Counted from the first letter of the stretch, positions 36,193 through 46,130 are shown. The stretch: 64,000 nt of DNA from Mongoliitalea lutea (GCF_014652135.1 NZ_BMYF01000005.1:1-64000), one strand, 5' to 3'. Made by a program: numbers and translations. Notes: generated by a model from the letters alone, not told the origin.

Positions 36193-37456
36193 TTTCCTTG
36201 AAAGAAATCTGATACGGAATATCAGGTCTAATGATGCCGGGAAGAATGGAACTATTAAAACCTAATGCTTCATTCAAAACTTCAAACCCAATAATGTCAT
36301 TTACTCTAAATAACAAATACTTTTGATTTTCGCCAAACAATAAATTGAATTTATACTGACCTGCATTTAACAAATTAGCAGGTAAGGTCCCTTTAAGGAT
36401 GTAGAAACCTTCTTTACTATCTTTTTCCTGACTAATTATCGCAGCATGGTGGAATACTTTAACTTCTTCCAAGTTGACTAATTCAAAAGTTACATCCAAA
36501 TTAATATTTGGTGTATTGTTCCAAAAAACTAATTCAAATTCCACTCCAGAAGAGATTGATAATAAGTCTCCTGACATTGGCCTTACAGAAAAATCACAGA
36601 TTTTTATAATTTCATTTCCGATAATAGCCGGATCATCTATTGAGAAATTAACAGAAGAATTGAGCGTCGATTGGTGCTGATAATAACTAATTGCGCTATC
36701 GACTGACCCGTAATAGCCAAAAGTACCATTTTGTAAAACCAACCCATTTTGACATAGACTTCTAACAGAAGCCATATTATGACTAACAAACAAGACAGTT
36801 CTACCTTCTTTTTTGCTAACATCATCCATTTTCCCAATACACTTTCTCTGAAACTCCGCATCACCTACAGCCAAGACTTCATCAATAATTAAAATCTCTG
36901 ATTCTAGATGGGCTGCTACAGCAAATGCCAAACGCACATACATACCACTACTGTATCTTTTTACAGGAGTATCAACATATTGATCTACGCCAGCAAAACT
37001 AACTATTTCATCAAATTTAGATTTGATCTCACTTTTGGTCATCCCTAGGATAGCTCCATTTAAAAAGATGTTCTCCCTTCCTGTTAAGTCTGGGTGAAAA
37101 CCGGTACCAACTTCTAATAAAGACGCAATTCTTCCCTTAACTTTAATATGGCCTTGAGTAGGTAAAGTCACTCTAGATAAAATTTTAAGCAAAGTACTTT
37201 TACCTGAACCATTTCTTCCAATGATTCCAAGAACGTCACCTTGATTCAAACTAAAATTAATATCTCTTAATGCCCAGACAAATTGATCATCCGTTTTTAC
37301 AGTCCTGTCATTTGTAACACCCACTTTTTGAAATGGATCCTCTTTACCTCTAACCTTAGCCCACCACCGAGTAACATCGTGAGTCAATGTTCCTGTACCT
37401 ATCTCGCCGAGCCTATATAGCTTAGATAAATTATTTACCTCAATTGCTTGGTTCAT
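36167..37456 (-). CDS. Wzt-like polysaccharide ABC exporter ATPase
   Basis: The 429-residue protein has an ABC ATPase domain in the first about 265 residues: Walker A GRNGSGKST (80-88), signature YSSGMYVRLAF, Walker B ILIIDEVLAVGD and switch FVSHNMAS. A C-terminal beta-sandwich domain of about 150 residues follows, as in Wzt proteins that read a terminal modification of the glycan. It pairs with the permease gene 1 base away. This is the energy source for ABC-type export of a polymer across the inner membrane. Confidence 0.9.
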   Translation of the reverse strand: MNQAIEVNNLSKLYRLGEIGTGTLTHDVTRWWAKVRGKEDPFQKVGVTNDRTVKTDDQFVWALRDINFSLNQGDVLGIIGRNGSGKSTLLKILSRVTLPTQGHIKVKGRIASLLEVGTGFHPDLTGRENIFLNGAILGMTKSEIKSKFDEIVSFAGVDQYVDTPVKRYSSGMYVRLAFAVAAHLESEILIIDEVLAVGDAEFQRKCIGKMDDVSKKEGRTVLFVSHNMASVRSLCQNGLVLQNGTFGYYGSVDSAISYYQHQSTLNSSVNFSIDDPAIIGNEIIKICDFSVRPMSGDLLSISSGVEFELVFWNNTPNINLDVTFELVNLEEVKVFHHAAIISQEKDSKEGFYILKGTLPANLLNAGQYKFNLLFGENQKYLLFRVNDIIGFEVLNEALGFNSSILPGIIRPDIPYQISFKENVYELSKS

Positions 37457-37457
37457 C

Positions 37458-38318
37458 TTATACAGTGTCTATAAATGATTTTTCAACCTTATTAAAAATC
37501 ATAGCTCCCAAAATCAATAAGCTAATAGTAAATAGCAAACTGTAAGTAAGCCAAAAATAACTCACTAAGCCTGAACCCAAATACGCATATTTGAAAAATT
37601 CAATAATGCTAGTCAAAGGGTTAAGCCATAAAAGTAATTGGTAATTTTCTGATATAGAATTCAAAGGATAAATTACAGGAGTAGCATACATTAATAATTG
37701 TACACCAAATGTAATTAAAAACGTTAAATCCCTGTACTTAACTGTAAGTGAGCTGGAAATCAAACCAAAGCCAAGTCCCAGTCCCCCCATCATCAATACA
37801 AGAATAGGCGTGAAAAGCATAAAATAATTTGGATGAACATCTTTTCCCAAAAGAACATAGATAACCAAAACAACAAGAAAAAGACCCAATTGAATAAAAA
37901 ACTTTGCTAAATTGGATAAAACCTTACTTAATGGTAACACCAATCTCGGAAAATACACTTTTCCAAAAATCTGAGCATTATCTATAAATGTTTTTGATGT
38001 TTGAGTGAATGTTTCATTAAAATAATTCCAAATAGTAACGCCAGCAAGATAAAATAAAATTTGAGGCACACCATCAGTGCTGATCCCTGCTAAATTTCCG
38101 AAAATCACTGCAAATGTAATTGTAGTTAAAATCGGCTGAATGAAATACCAAATTGGCCCTAAAATGGTTTGTTTATATACAGCAATCAAATCTCTTTTTA
38201 CAAATAAAAAGAGTAAATCCCGATATCTGAAAATTTCTCGTACTCCAATACTTAAAGGACCTCCTGATGGCTCAATAATAAAATCCCATTGAGATTCTTT
38301 TGTTGTTTTATTTAACAT
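37458..38318 (-). CDS. Wzm-like polysaccharide ABC exporter permease
   Basis: An ABC-2 type permease of 286 residues, with about six membrane segments and the typical N-terminal YRDLLFLFVKRDLIAVYKQT amphipathic region before TM1. TILGPIWYFIQPILT and VKYRDLTFLITFGVQLLMY are conserved Wzm/TagG blocks. It forms the channel with the downstream ATPase. A well-formed Bacteroidota promoter lies 41-72 bases upstream, so this gene probably starts a transcript. Confidence 0.9.
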   Translation of the reverse strand: MLNKTTKESQWDFIIEPSGGPLSIGVREIFRYRDLLFLFVKRDLIAVYKQTILGPIWYFIQPILTTITFAVIFGNLAGISTDGVPQILFYLAGVTIWNYFNETFTQTSKTFIDNAQIFGKVYFPRLVLPLSKVLSNLAKFFIQLGLFLVVLVIYVLLGKDVHPNYFMLFTPILVLMMGGLGLGFGLISSSLTVKYRDLTFLITFGVQLLMYATPVIYPLNSISENYQLLLWLNPLTSIIEFFKYAYLGSGLVSYFWLTYSLLFTISLLILGAMIFNKVEKSFIDTV

Positions 38319-38359
38319 ATACTAATTCAAATACCAAAATATTATTTTTTAAGCAGGTG

Positions 38360-38390
38360 CAAAGGTAACGTAATTACAGATATCATTAAA
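38360..38390 (-). promoter_or_regulatory. Predicted internal promoter upstream of the ABC exporter
   Basis: On the minus strand TTTA (38390-38387), 19 bases, then TACCTTTG (38367-38360) matches TTTG-N19-TAnnTTTG, with the -7 box exact. The wzm-like ATG is 41 bases downstream of the box, which gives a leader of about 35 bases. It lies in the 165-base gap after the formyltransferase gene. Confidence 0.5.
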
Positions 38391-38483
38391 GGATAAAAGC
38401 AAAACATTCCTCTTTAGCACAGAAAATCGTCACTCATGTACCCTAAATAGAATTAAGTCAATGAATTCGGGCTGACATGCAAA

Positions 38484-39467
38484 TCAAAGCTTATCTAAAA
38501 AAGCATTAATAGTTTGATCCGTTGCATTATTCACGTAATCAATAAGGCGAAGACCACATGAACTTTTTTCTGACAGATCATAACCCAACTCATATACATG
38601 TTTTAAATAGTCAAGATCGTTTCTATCAATTGCACTTTTAATCTCATCGTACACATCATGGTACAGCTCAATATCAAAGTCAATGGTAGCATATCTGCAA
38701 GAAAACTCTGTCTGTTCAATTAAAACCCCTGATTTTTTAGAAGATTTAATTTGAGTTATTTTAGCGAAAGCAATTTTTTTACCATCTACGCTTAAAAGCT
38801 GATAAGGTCGAAATGAAAATGCTCTTACTTGATTAAAAACCTGAAATGCAGATTGCTGGAAATTTATCTGAACATTTGAAAAATCAATATCTTTTTTAGA
38901 GTAATAAGTAGAATTTATACTGCTTTGGATTTTCGTGGTATAATCATTGTTCAAAATTTTATCAAAGTTTTTTTCGAATAACTTAAAACTATGATTCAAA
39001 TACAACAAATAAAGATTGTATGCATTGCAATTTAGGGGAATTTCAAAGTTTATTTGATCAATAATATCTCCTGTATCTATACCTGGATCGATCATGTGCA
39101 ATGTTACACCAGAGTACGTTTTTCCATGTAAAATAGGAAGGCATGAAGTGTACATTCCTTTGTATTCAGGTAGTGACGAAAAATGTATATTGTATAATTT
39201 TTTACTTGAAAATTTAGATGGCTTTATCAATTTATCATACTCAAGAGAAAAGAATATCAGATCTTCCCATTCATAAATTTCTTCTAATTTCACTACACGA
39301 ATATTATTCTCCTTGGCAAAACCTAATAAAGAAGGTTGCCAAGTATCTACACCAAAATCTGTAGCATTAGTTGCTATAAACAAATTAGCAGCATCAAATC
39401 CTCTGTCTAATATAAATTTTGAAGCAGAAACAGCAATAGAATTCTTTCCAGCAATTACAATCCTCAT
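38484..39467 (-). CDS. Sugar N-formyltransferase with C-terminal ankyrin-like repeat (QdtF/FdtF/VioF-like)
   Basis: The 327-residue protein has a formyltransferase core with the triad N93 and H95 (YNIHFSSLPEYKG) and D131 (PGIDTGDI). The last about 60 residues contain a helical ankyrin-like repeat (DEIKSAIDRNDLDYLKHV, then ELGYDLSEKSS and a further helix). Some nucleotide-sugar N-formyltransferases (VioF, QdtF) carry such a tail, which holds an extra sugar-binding site. With the FdtA/QdtA and FdtB/QdtB genes nearby and RmlA upstream, formylation of a dTDP-3-amino-3,6-dideoxyhexose is the best guess. The donor would be N10-formyltetrahydrofolate. It follows the kinase gene by 11 bases. Confidence 0.78.
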   Translation of the reverse strand: MRIVIAGKNSIAVSASKFILDRGFDAANLFIATNATDFGVDTWQPSLLGFAKENNIRVVKLEEIYEWEDLIFFSLEYDKLIKPSKFSSKKLYNIHFSSLPEYKGMYTSCLPILHGKTYSGVTLHMIDPGIDTGDIIDQINFEIPLNCNAYNLYLLYLNHSFKLFEKNFDKILNNDYTTKIQSSINSTYYSKKDIDFSNVQINFQQSAFQVFNQVRAFSFRPYQLLSVDGKKIAFAKITQIKSSKKSGVLIEQTEFSCRYATIDFDIELYHDVYDEIKSAIDRNDLDYLKHVYELGYDLSEKSSCGLRLIDYVNNATDQTINAFLDKL

Positions 39468-39478
39468 GAATTTTGAAA

Positions 39479-41824
39479 CTATTTGGTTGAAGAATCATCA
39501 TAATAACCATACCCATAGCTATTGCCATAGCCATAGCCTGATCTTCTACCATCTACTCCGTTATAAATTGCATATAAATTATTAATGCTATTCTTAGCTT
39601 TAAGTGAATTCAATGCATCTATAAAACCTCTTTCTGAATAGTTTTGCCTAAATACAAATAAGGATAGGTCAACAAAAGAAATCAATCCTAGTGTTTCACT
39701 TACTAAGCCTACAGGCGGAGTATCTAATATTACCACATCGTACACTCCCTTCAGTTCTTCAATAAGCTTTCCAAAATTTGCAGAATACAATAGTTCAGCT
39801 GGATTTGGGGGAATAGGTCCAGATAATAGAATATCTAAGTTTTCATAGCCTGATGGGTTAACCATAGAATCCCATTCACTCACTTGACCACTAAGATAAG
39901 TCGATAATCCTTGACTATTTTCTAATTTAAAGTCATCAAAAATTCTTGGCTTACGCATATCACAACCTACCAAAATCGTCTTTTTACCTGTAAGTGCATA
40001 TACGGAGGCAAGATTAATCGAACAAAACGTTTTCCCTTCTCCCGACACAGATGAGGTTACCATTATGACAACTTTTTCATCAGCAGGATGCAAAAATCTG
40101 ATATTGGCTCTCAAAGTTCTAAAACCTTCTGCTATGCCACTTTTACTTTGCTCAAAAACAACAAGGTTATTTGGTTTTTGATTTTTCATTATACTTGTAA
40201 GTACCGGGATTTTTAAATGCTGCTCAAGATATTCAAGTTCTTCTATCTTTGTTTTAAAAATTTGAATAAGAATTACCAATCCTACTGGTAACATAAAACC
40301 CACCAAACTAAATAAAATAATCGTACGCCTTAACTGAGGCTTAATTTGCTGTACAAATGATGCTGGTTCAATGATTTTATTATCAGCTTTGTTAGAAGCC
40401 TTAGAAATAGCTGATTCAGCTCTTTTTTGCATCAAAAAGTTGTAAATATTTTCTGTAAGATCAAACTGTCGCTTAAACCTAATCAAATTTTGCTCTGTTT
40501 CAGGGAGATTCCTAAATGATGACTCAATTGCAGCTTTTCTTTCGGTTAGATTCTCTATTACAAATTTAGAACTTTGATCTACATTGATCAAAGACTCCCT
40601 TATAGATGAATTGAGTTCTTTAACTTTTCTTTCTATTTCTCTAACTACGGGAGATTGCTCTGTATTTGTAGCTAAAAGCTCTGATTTTTTATTCTGAAGC
40701 GTTATGAGACTCGTGATCAATCCATTCAATATAGGATCATCAATCCCCAGACCGGAAGGTACAACGAGTTCTCTGTAATTCTCCCTTACCAAATAATCTT
40801 TAAGCTTACTGTAATATTGTCTTTTAAATTGCTCTTGCTGCAACCTTGTTTCATAGTCAAGTAATTGTTCATACACTATTGTACTCTCACTTTGCAAATC
40901 ATAAATTTTATTAGTCGACCTGAATGCTTGAAGTTGACTTTCGAATAACTTTAAAGAATCTGCAACACCACTGACTTGGGAGTCAATAAAATCTATGGTA
41001 TTTGAAGATACTTCATTCTTTTCCTCCAACTCTAAATCCATATACTTTTCCATAAGGTGATTAAGAAAAGTAGTCCCTTTTTGATAATTTTGAACATCCA
41101 TGGATAAGTTCAAAATAGAAGCATTCCTATCTAGCCTATTAACTTGAAGTTTACCTGAATATTCCCAGACAAGTGATTCAGTATCCCTAACTTTTATGTA
41201 GATACTACCAGACTCATCAATAGTCGTTTTTGTCACCTTTATTCTATAATTCGATGTCTCAATCCATTCATTAAAAGGATGAAGAGTTGGCTCAGGAATC
41301 AAAGTCAGCGGTACAGTAGAACCATTGGGCAAATACTTATAATTTTTTCTTTCATTAAAAGAAAGTTTAAATTGAGAATCATCCGACCATTCAACTTTAA
41401 CTAACGTATTGATAATCTGTGGAGACTTCCAATCAATCTCAACTAATAATGGGGAATTCGCATATAATTCGTTATAAGTATAAGAGCCTTTCTCATAATA
41501 TTCTACATTAAAATCTAGTTCATTTAACGTTTTCCTAGTTATTGGTTTAGATTTTATTATGATAATCTCATTCTGAAGTCCTAGATTACTGTTATTTAAC
41601 ATACTCGGACCTTCGAAAATAGAAAAACCAGAACTCCTTTCTTTAACGAAGAAAAGGCCCGAAACTTTGTAAACAGGAGTAGTGAATTTTACAATTAAAT
41701 ACCCTGCTGCTGCAAATAAAAAAACAGATAAGAGTATTAAAGGCCAAATCCTTAAAATTTTGGGAAAAATCGCTCTAAAATCAATCGAACTTTTATCTTT
41801 TAGATCAGTATAGTTATCATTCAT
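39479..41824 (-). CDS. Wzc-like polysaccharide co-polymerase and BY-kinase
   Basis: The protein has 781 residues, as is normal for Wzc. TM1 lies at about 28-46, a periplasmic part with heptad-rich coiled coil at about 250-480 follows, then TM2 at about 500-522, and a cytoplasmic tyrosine kinase with Walker A SSVSGEGKTF (591-600), Walker A' ILVGCDMRKPR (617-627) and Walker B VVILDTPP (697-704). The C-terminus is a tyrosine cluster (GYGYGNSYGYGYY, six Tyr at 764-775) for autophosphorylation. It controls chain length and export with the Wza-like lipoprotein encoded one base upstream. Confidence 0.92.
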   Translation of the reverse strand: MNDNYTDLKDKSSIDFRAIFPKILRIWPLILLSVFLFAAAGYLIVKFTTPVYKVSGLFFVKERSSGFSIFEGPSMLNNSNLGLQNEIIIIKSKPITRKTLNELDFNVEYYEKGSYTYNELYANSPLLVEIDWKSPQIINTLVKVEWSDDSQFKLSFNERKNYKYLPNGSTVPLTLIPEPTLHPFNEWIETSNYRIKVTKTTIDESGSIYIKVRDTESLVWEYSGKLQVNRLDRNASILNLSMDVQNYQKGTTFLNHLMEKYMDLELEEKNEVSSNTIDFIDSQVSGVADSLKLFESQLQAFRSTNKIYDLQSESTIVYEQLLDYETRLQQEQFKRQYYSKLKDYLVRENYRELVVPSGLGIDDPILNGLITSLITLQNKKSELLATNTEQSPVVREIERKVKELNSSIRESLINVDQSSKFVIENLTERKAAIESSFRNLPETEQNLIRFKRQFDLTENIYNFLMQKRAESAISKASNKADNKIIEPASFVQQIKPQLRRTIILFSLVGFMLPVGLVILIQIFKTKIEELEYLEQHLKIPVLTSIMKNQKPNNLVVFEQSKSGIAEGFRTLRANIRFLHPADEKVVIMVTSSVSGEGKTFCSINLASVYALTGKKTILVGCDMRKPRIFDDFKLENSQGLSTYLSGQVSEWDSMVNPSGYENLDILLSGPIPPNPAELLYSANFGKLIEELKGVYDVVILDTPPVGLVSETLGLISFVDLSLFVFRQNYSERGFIDALNSLKAKNSINNLYAIYNGVDGRRSGYGYGNSYGYGYYDDSSTK

Positions 41825-41825
41825 A

Positions 41826-42653
41826 TTACCTAGAAATAAGCGTAAATATCAAAGCTGTTGTTGTGATAATTGATGTAACAAAGGTCAAAGTTTGCAATAA
41901 GTTAGCACCAGCTCCAATTTCTCTGACCTTCAGAGGTTCCGCATACAACACATCATTTGGTTTAATAAAATAAAACTCTGAGTTCAGAATAGTCTTATCA
42001 TTTAAATTCAATTTGTGTAGTCGAGAACCATCAGGATATTGCCTTAATAAAATAATTTCATCTCTTTTGGCAAGTATTGATAAATCTCCAGCCACTGCGA
42101 TAGCTTCAAAAATTGTAGCACGGTTCTGAAGAATCACCTGTTTGCCAGGCATGTTAAATTCTCCTAAGGCAGAAAATCTAATACCCCCCAACCTAACACG
42201 AACAAAATATTCGTTTTCCTGTACGTAGTATCTAAGCTCCTTTTCAACAATTTCTTTAGATTCCCTCAATGTCTTTCCTAAAAGATTGATCGGCCCCAAC
42301 AAAGGTAATTCTACATAACCATCATCATCTAATGAATATCCATTAATGAAGAAAATATCTGCTCCATTAGGGCCTCCCATCATGCCAGCGGCATTGACAT
42401 CACCAATAACTGCATCAAGTAGCAGATTTAATTCAATTGAGGTAGTCTTTAGCTGAATATCAACTATATCATTCGCCTGAAGCCTATACTCAGTTAAACT
42501 ATATGGGAAAAGTTCAGATGATTCAATTAGTGATGATTCAAGTTCCAAATCCTGAAAATAGATTATCTTCTTATTGGAAACGCAAGAACTAAAGATTAAA
42601 ATGCAAAAAAAGTAAATGTAAATCGGGTGTAATAGTTTAATAAAGGGCTTCAT
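41826..42653 (-). CDS. Wza-like outer-membrane polysaccharide export lipoprotein
   Basis: The protein of 275 residues begins with a lipoprotein signal peptide: hydrophobic 10-21 and lipobox FSSC with the lipidated Cys at 24. The polysaccharide-export domain is marked by YRLQANDIVDIQL. An SLBB-type segment follows (FSALGEFNMPGKQVI), and a C-terminal hydrophobic stretch (TFVTSIITTTALIFTLIS) would be the membrane helix. Wza-type proteins form the outer-membrane export channel. It is much shorter than the other export protein of the locus (870 residues, 59621-62233). A 241-base gap upstream holds a predicted promoter. Confidence 0.88.
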   Translation of the reverse strand: MKPFIKLLHPIYIYFFCILIFSSCVSNKKIIYFQDLELESSLIESSELFPYSLTEYRLQANDIVDIQLKTTSIELNLLLDAVIGDVNAAGMMGGPNGADIFFINGYSLDDDGYVELPLLGPINLLGKTLRESKEIVEKELRYYVQENEYFVRVRLGGIRFSALGEFNMPGKQVILQNRATIFEAIAVAGDLSILAKRDEIILLRQYPDGSRLHKLNLNDKTILNSEFYFIKPNDVLYAEPLKVREIGAGANLLQTLTFVTSIITTTALIFTLISR

Positions 42654-42853
42654 AGTATACTCATTATAAATAGAATAATTGATGTAAAATTAAACTTAGA
42701 GTCTTATTTAAGGGCGAAATAACTTTTGAAAACAAGGCTTACGGAGCGTTACATAATTTCATTTTGAGAAACAAAACGATTAAATTAAGCTGGCCCGAAA
42801 TTACTAATATCAAGCCATTTAGCAAATAAAAAATTACAGTTCTAATTTTTGAA

Positions 42854-42884
42854 CAAACCTAAAAATAAAGGTTGTAGAGTTAAA
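42854..42884 (-). promoter_or_regulatory. Predicted internal promoter of the Wza-Wzc unit, with long leader
   Basis: On the minus strand TTTA (42884-42881), 19 bases, then TAGGTTTG (42861-42854) matches the Bacteroidota promoter, with an exact -7 box. It sits just after the rmlA stop. The Wza-like ATG is 200 bases downstream of the box, so the leader would be about 195 bases. No clear hairpin was found in that leader by eye. Confidence 0.45.
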
Positions 42885-42894
42885 TTTACTATGT

Positions 42895-43770
42895 TTAGTT
42901 TTTTATTTTAGAAATTAAGTATTGTCCATATTCATTTTTAGCCAAATCCATTGCTAGCTTTTCTAAATCCTTTTTATCAATATATCCCAGATCATATGCA
43001 ATTTCTTCTAGACAAGCTACTTTGAGACCTTGCCTTTTTTCAATAGCATGAATGAAGTTGGATGCATCAATCATTGATTCATGCGTCCCCGTATCAAGCC
43101 AAGCATAACCACGACGCATTAATTCAACTTTAAGATTATTTTGATTTAAATATTCTTGATTTACAGTAGTAATTTCTAATTCACCTCTTTTACTTGGTTT
43201 AATTCTTTTGGCAATTTCTACAACAGAATTTGGATAGAAATATAAACCTACCACTGCATAATTACTCTTTGGATTAATGGGTTTTTCCTCTATGTCAGTT
43301 GCATTTCCTTCATCATCAAAAGCGACAACACCGTACCTTTCGGGATCTTTTACATAATAGCCAAAAATTGTTGCTAAATCTGAGTTATCAACATTATGTA
43401 CGGCTCTTCTTAATAATTCGGTCAGACCTTGCCCATAAAAAATATTATCTCCTAAAACCAAACAAACACTATCACTACCAATAAACTCCTCACCAATAAT
43501 AAAGGCTTGCGCTAAGCCATCAGGACTAGGTTGCTCTGCATACGAAATAGATAAACCTAGATGTGAACCGTCTTCAAATAACTTAATAAAATTAGGTAGA
43601 TCATGAGGTGTACTTATGATTAATATCTCCCGTATACCTGCAAGCATTAACACAGACAATGGATAATAAATCATTGGCTTGTCATAAATAGCTAATAGCT
43701 GCTTGGAAGTACCTTTTGTTATGGGATAAAGCCTCGTTCCAGAACCTCCTGCTAAGATTATTCCTTTCAT
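42895..43770 (-). CDS. rfbA: Glucose-1-phosphate thymidylyltransferase (RmlA/RfbA)
   Basis: A nucleotidyltransferase of 291 residues. The signature [36 protein letters not shown], and LGDNIFYG with D108 as metal ligand match RmlA closely over the full length. It makes dTDP-glucose from glucose-1-phosphate and dTTP, the entry point for dTDP-deoxysugars. RmlB, RmlC and RmlD homologues are not in the window. It lies alone between a terminator-like hairpin (upstream) and the promoter for the Wza unit, so it may be its own transcript. Confidence 0.95.
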   Translation of the reverse strand: MKGIILAGGSGTRLYPITKGTSKQLLAIYDKPMIYYPLSVLMLAGIREILIISTPHDLPNFIKLFEDGSHLGLSISYAEQPSPDGLAQAFIIGEEFIGSDSVCLVLGDNIFYGQGLTELLRRAVHNVDNSDLATIFGYYVKDPERYGVVAFDDEGNATDIEEKPINPKSNYAVVGLYFYPNSVVEIAKRIKPSKRGELEITTVNQEYLNQNNLKVELMRRGYAWLDTGTHESMIDASNFIHAIEKRQGLKVACLEEIAYDLGYIDKKDLEKLAMDLAKNEYGQYLISKIKN

Positions 43771-43849
43771 TGGTTACAAGTTAATTTACATTAAAATAAA
43801 CATTTAAATTTACCTAAAAAATCCACACGGAACATCCGTTTTAGATACT

Positions 43850-43894
43850 AAAAAGCTCGCTCAAAAATCCCCTTATTGACAACCTTTGAGCGAA
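43850..43894 (-). terminator. Probable terminator after UDP-glucose dehydrogenase
   Basis: Read on the minus strand, CGCTCAAA (43892-43885) pairs with TTTGAGCG (43865-43858) around a 19-base loop and is followed by AGCTTTTTAG. It starts about 10 bases after the stop at 43902. The loop is long, so the confidence is moderate. Confidence 0.5.
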
Positions 43895-43901
43895 CCATTA
43901 A

Positions 43902-45299
43902 TTAAAATGACTTTCCAATAGCCTTAACTCTGAATCCAATTTTGGACAAATCTTTATGCGGAAGAATATTCCTCCCATCAAATATTTGAGCTGGTTGAAG
44001 CATACTTTGGAATATTTTATCCCAATCATATTCTAAAAACTCATCCCATTCAGTCAATACTGCTACTGCATGAGCAGAATCTACTGCTTCATAAGGATCA
44101 GACAATACAGTCACATATTTCCTGTTTTCTTCCGAAGAACGAGTATTTAAATAATCTAAATCAGCATAAATTTTCTCTGCACTAACCTTCGGGTCATATA
44201 CACAAATTTGTGCTTGTTCACTTATCAGATAATCTGCTACATAAATTGCTGCTGACTCTCGTGTATCATTGGTGTCTTTTTTAAAAGCCCAACCAAAAAA
44301 CGTAATTTTTTTACCTGATACTGTATTATAAAGAGCTTTGATGATGTTCTTTGCAAATCTGGCTTTTTGATGATCATTCATAATAATGACCTGCTCCCAA
44401 TAATCCGCCACGGCATGTAAGCCATAGCTTCTTGAGATATAAACCATATTTAAAATATCTTTTTGGAAACAAGAACCTCCAAATCCTACCGAAGCTTTAA
44501 GAAATTTTGAACCAATTCTTGAATCTGCACCTATTGCACGTGCCACTTCATTAACATCAGCGCCAGTAACTTCACAAAGCTCAGAAATTGCATTGATAGA
44601 AGATACACGTTGCGCTAAAAATGCATTAGCAGTCAGCTTAGATAGCTCAGATGACCAAACATTGGTCGTTAAAATTTTCTCTCTTGGAATCCAATGCGAA
44701 TAAATATCAACTAAAGCCTGAATGGCTTCTTGACCCTCCGGGCTAGAATCTCCACCAATCAACACTCTATCCGCAAATAACAAATCTTCTATTGCAGTCC
44801 CCTCAGCTAAAAACTCAGGATTGGATAGAATTTGAAACTTTAGTCCATTACCCGTATTATCTAAAATATCTTTTACCGCCTGCGCAGTTCTAACTGGAAG
44901 GGTGGATTTTTCAACAACAATTTTATCTGTAGTCGAAGCAGCAGCGATCTGACGAGCACATAATTCAACCCATTTTAAATCCGCAGCTTGCCCTTTTCCT
45001 TCTCCGTAAGTTTTTGTAGGTGTATTTACTGAGATAAATACCATTTCTGCCTCTTCAATGGCTTTGTTTACATCTGTAGAAAAAAACAAATTTCTACCAC
45101 GCGCCTCACTAACTACCTTATCCAGCCCAGGTTCATAAACTGGTAACTTATCCAAGTCTTCTCCATTCCAAGCATCTATTCGGGCTTGATTAATGTCCAC
45201 AACTGTCACTTTGATTTCAGGACACTTTTGCGCAATTACCGCCATCGTAGGCCCACCTACATAGCCAGCACCAATGCAACAAATTTTTGTAATTTTCAT
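43902..45299 (-). CDS. ugd: UDP-glucose 6-dehydrogenase
   Basis: The 465-residue protein has the NAD-binding GAGYVGG (10-16), catalytic Lys in [14 protein letters not shown] (221) and the catalytic Cys C277 in [10 protein letters not shown]. The length and the blocks [16 protein letters not shown] and [18 protein letters not shown] resemble the longer, animal-like UGDH subtype rather than the short bacterial form. It oxidises UDP-glucose to UDP-glucuronate, which implies that the glycan contains uronic acid. It follows the GT2 gene by ten bases and ends at a terminator-like hairpin. Confidence 0.95.
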   Translation of the reverse strand: MKITKICCIGAGYVGGPTMAVIAQKCPEIKVTVVDINQARIDAWNGEDLDKLPVYEPGLDKVVSEARGRNLFFSTDVNKAIEEAEMVFISVNTPTKTYGEGKGQAADLKWVELCARQIAAASTTDKIVVEKSTLPVRTAQAVKDILDNTGNGLKFQILSNPEFLAEGTAIEDLLFADRVLIGGDSSPEGQEAIQALVDIYSHWIPREKILTTNVWSSELSKLTANAFLAQRVSSINAISELCEVTGADVNEVARAIGADSRIGSKFLKASVGFGGSCFQKDILNMVYISRSYGLHAVADYWEQVIIMNDHQKARFAKNIIKALYNTVSGKKITFFGWAFKKDTNDTRESAAIYVADYLISEQAQICVYDPKVSAEKIYADLDYLNTRSSEENRKYVTVLSDPYEAVDSAHAVAVLTEWDEFLEYDWDKIFQSMLQPAQIFDGRNILPHKDLSKIGFRVKAIGKSF

Positions 45300-45309
45300 A
45301 TTAAAATGA

Positions 45310-46119
45310 TTATCGTAGTAAATTTTGATAAACTGCTTTTCTTACAAAATTAGGAACAACACGTACAGTTCCCCTTATAAAATAATTTCTAACAAATTCG
45401 AACTTATTAATAAACCCTATTTTAAGAAAATACTTCTGAACAGCAATTTCACTTTTGAAATATTCTAGTCCGCCTCTTCGACTGAAGAGTTTATTATCGG
45501 CCCTCATGAACAATAAAACTTTCGGAATATTATAAATTTTATAACCAGAGTTTAGTAGCCTACCCCACAGATGATAATCTTGTTGAAATCTGAAATTATC
45601 GTAACTACCAACAAAGATAATATCTTCTTTTCTATACATTACTGTCGGATGATTCAATGGACATCTTTTTTTTGCAAAATCAAATAATTCTTCTGAATCT
45701 ACTGGTAGTTTTCTATAGGTATTTATCTTATCCTTATTTAATGAAAATTCAGCAATCCAAGAGCCTACAGCTGAAATATCCGGGTTTTCTTTTAAAAATT
45801 GATACTGAACTTCAAATCTTTTAGGATGACAAATATCATCTGAATCCATTCTCGCAACAATTGATTCGGAGCATGCCTCAAGGCCTTTCTTCAAAGAAAG
45901 CCCTAAGCCAAGATTCTTTTCATTTACAATTAACTTAATTGGAAGTCTTTTTTCCCATGTAAGCACTGTACGTTGAAGCTCTGAATTTATTTTCCCATCT
46001 TGAATTAGTACAATTTCAGTAGGTTTCAAAGTTTGAACCTCAAGACTTTTAAAGGCTTCGTGGAGATATTCGGGATTATCTTTCCCATAAAAAGACATTA
46101 GAACAGAAAATTTACACAT
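45310..46119 (-). CDS. Glycosyltransferase family 2
   Basis: A GT-A transferase of 269 residues. It has [25 protein letters not shown], the metal-binding MDSDD near residue 92, and the acceptor block [12 protein letters not shown]. This resembles the AmsE-like group common in capsule loci. It works in the cytoplasm. A 98-base gap upstream contains a hairpin and only a weak promoter-like sequence. Confidence 0.85.
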   Translation of the reverse strand: MCKFSVLMSFYGKDNPEYLHEAFKSLEVQTLKPTEIVLIQDGKINSELQRTVLTWEKRLPIKLIVNEKNLGLGLSLKKGLEACSESIVARMDSDDICHPKRFEVQYQFLKENPDISAVGSWIAEFSLNKDKINTYRKLPVDSEELFDFAKKRCPLNHPTVMYRKEDIIFVGSYDNFRFQQDYHLWGRLLNSGYKIYNIPKVLLFMRADNKLFSRRGGLEYFKSEIAVQKYFLKIGFINKFEFVRNYFIRGTVRVVPNFVRKAVYQNLLR

Positions 46120-46130
46120 AATAAAATATA

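Noticed and set aside
5857-39467. The two formyltransferase-fold proteins as methionyl-tRNA formyltransferase (fmt)
   Set aside because: Both lack the tRNA-binding C-terminal domain, one has an ankyrin-like tail instead, and neither is beside def or other translation genes.
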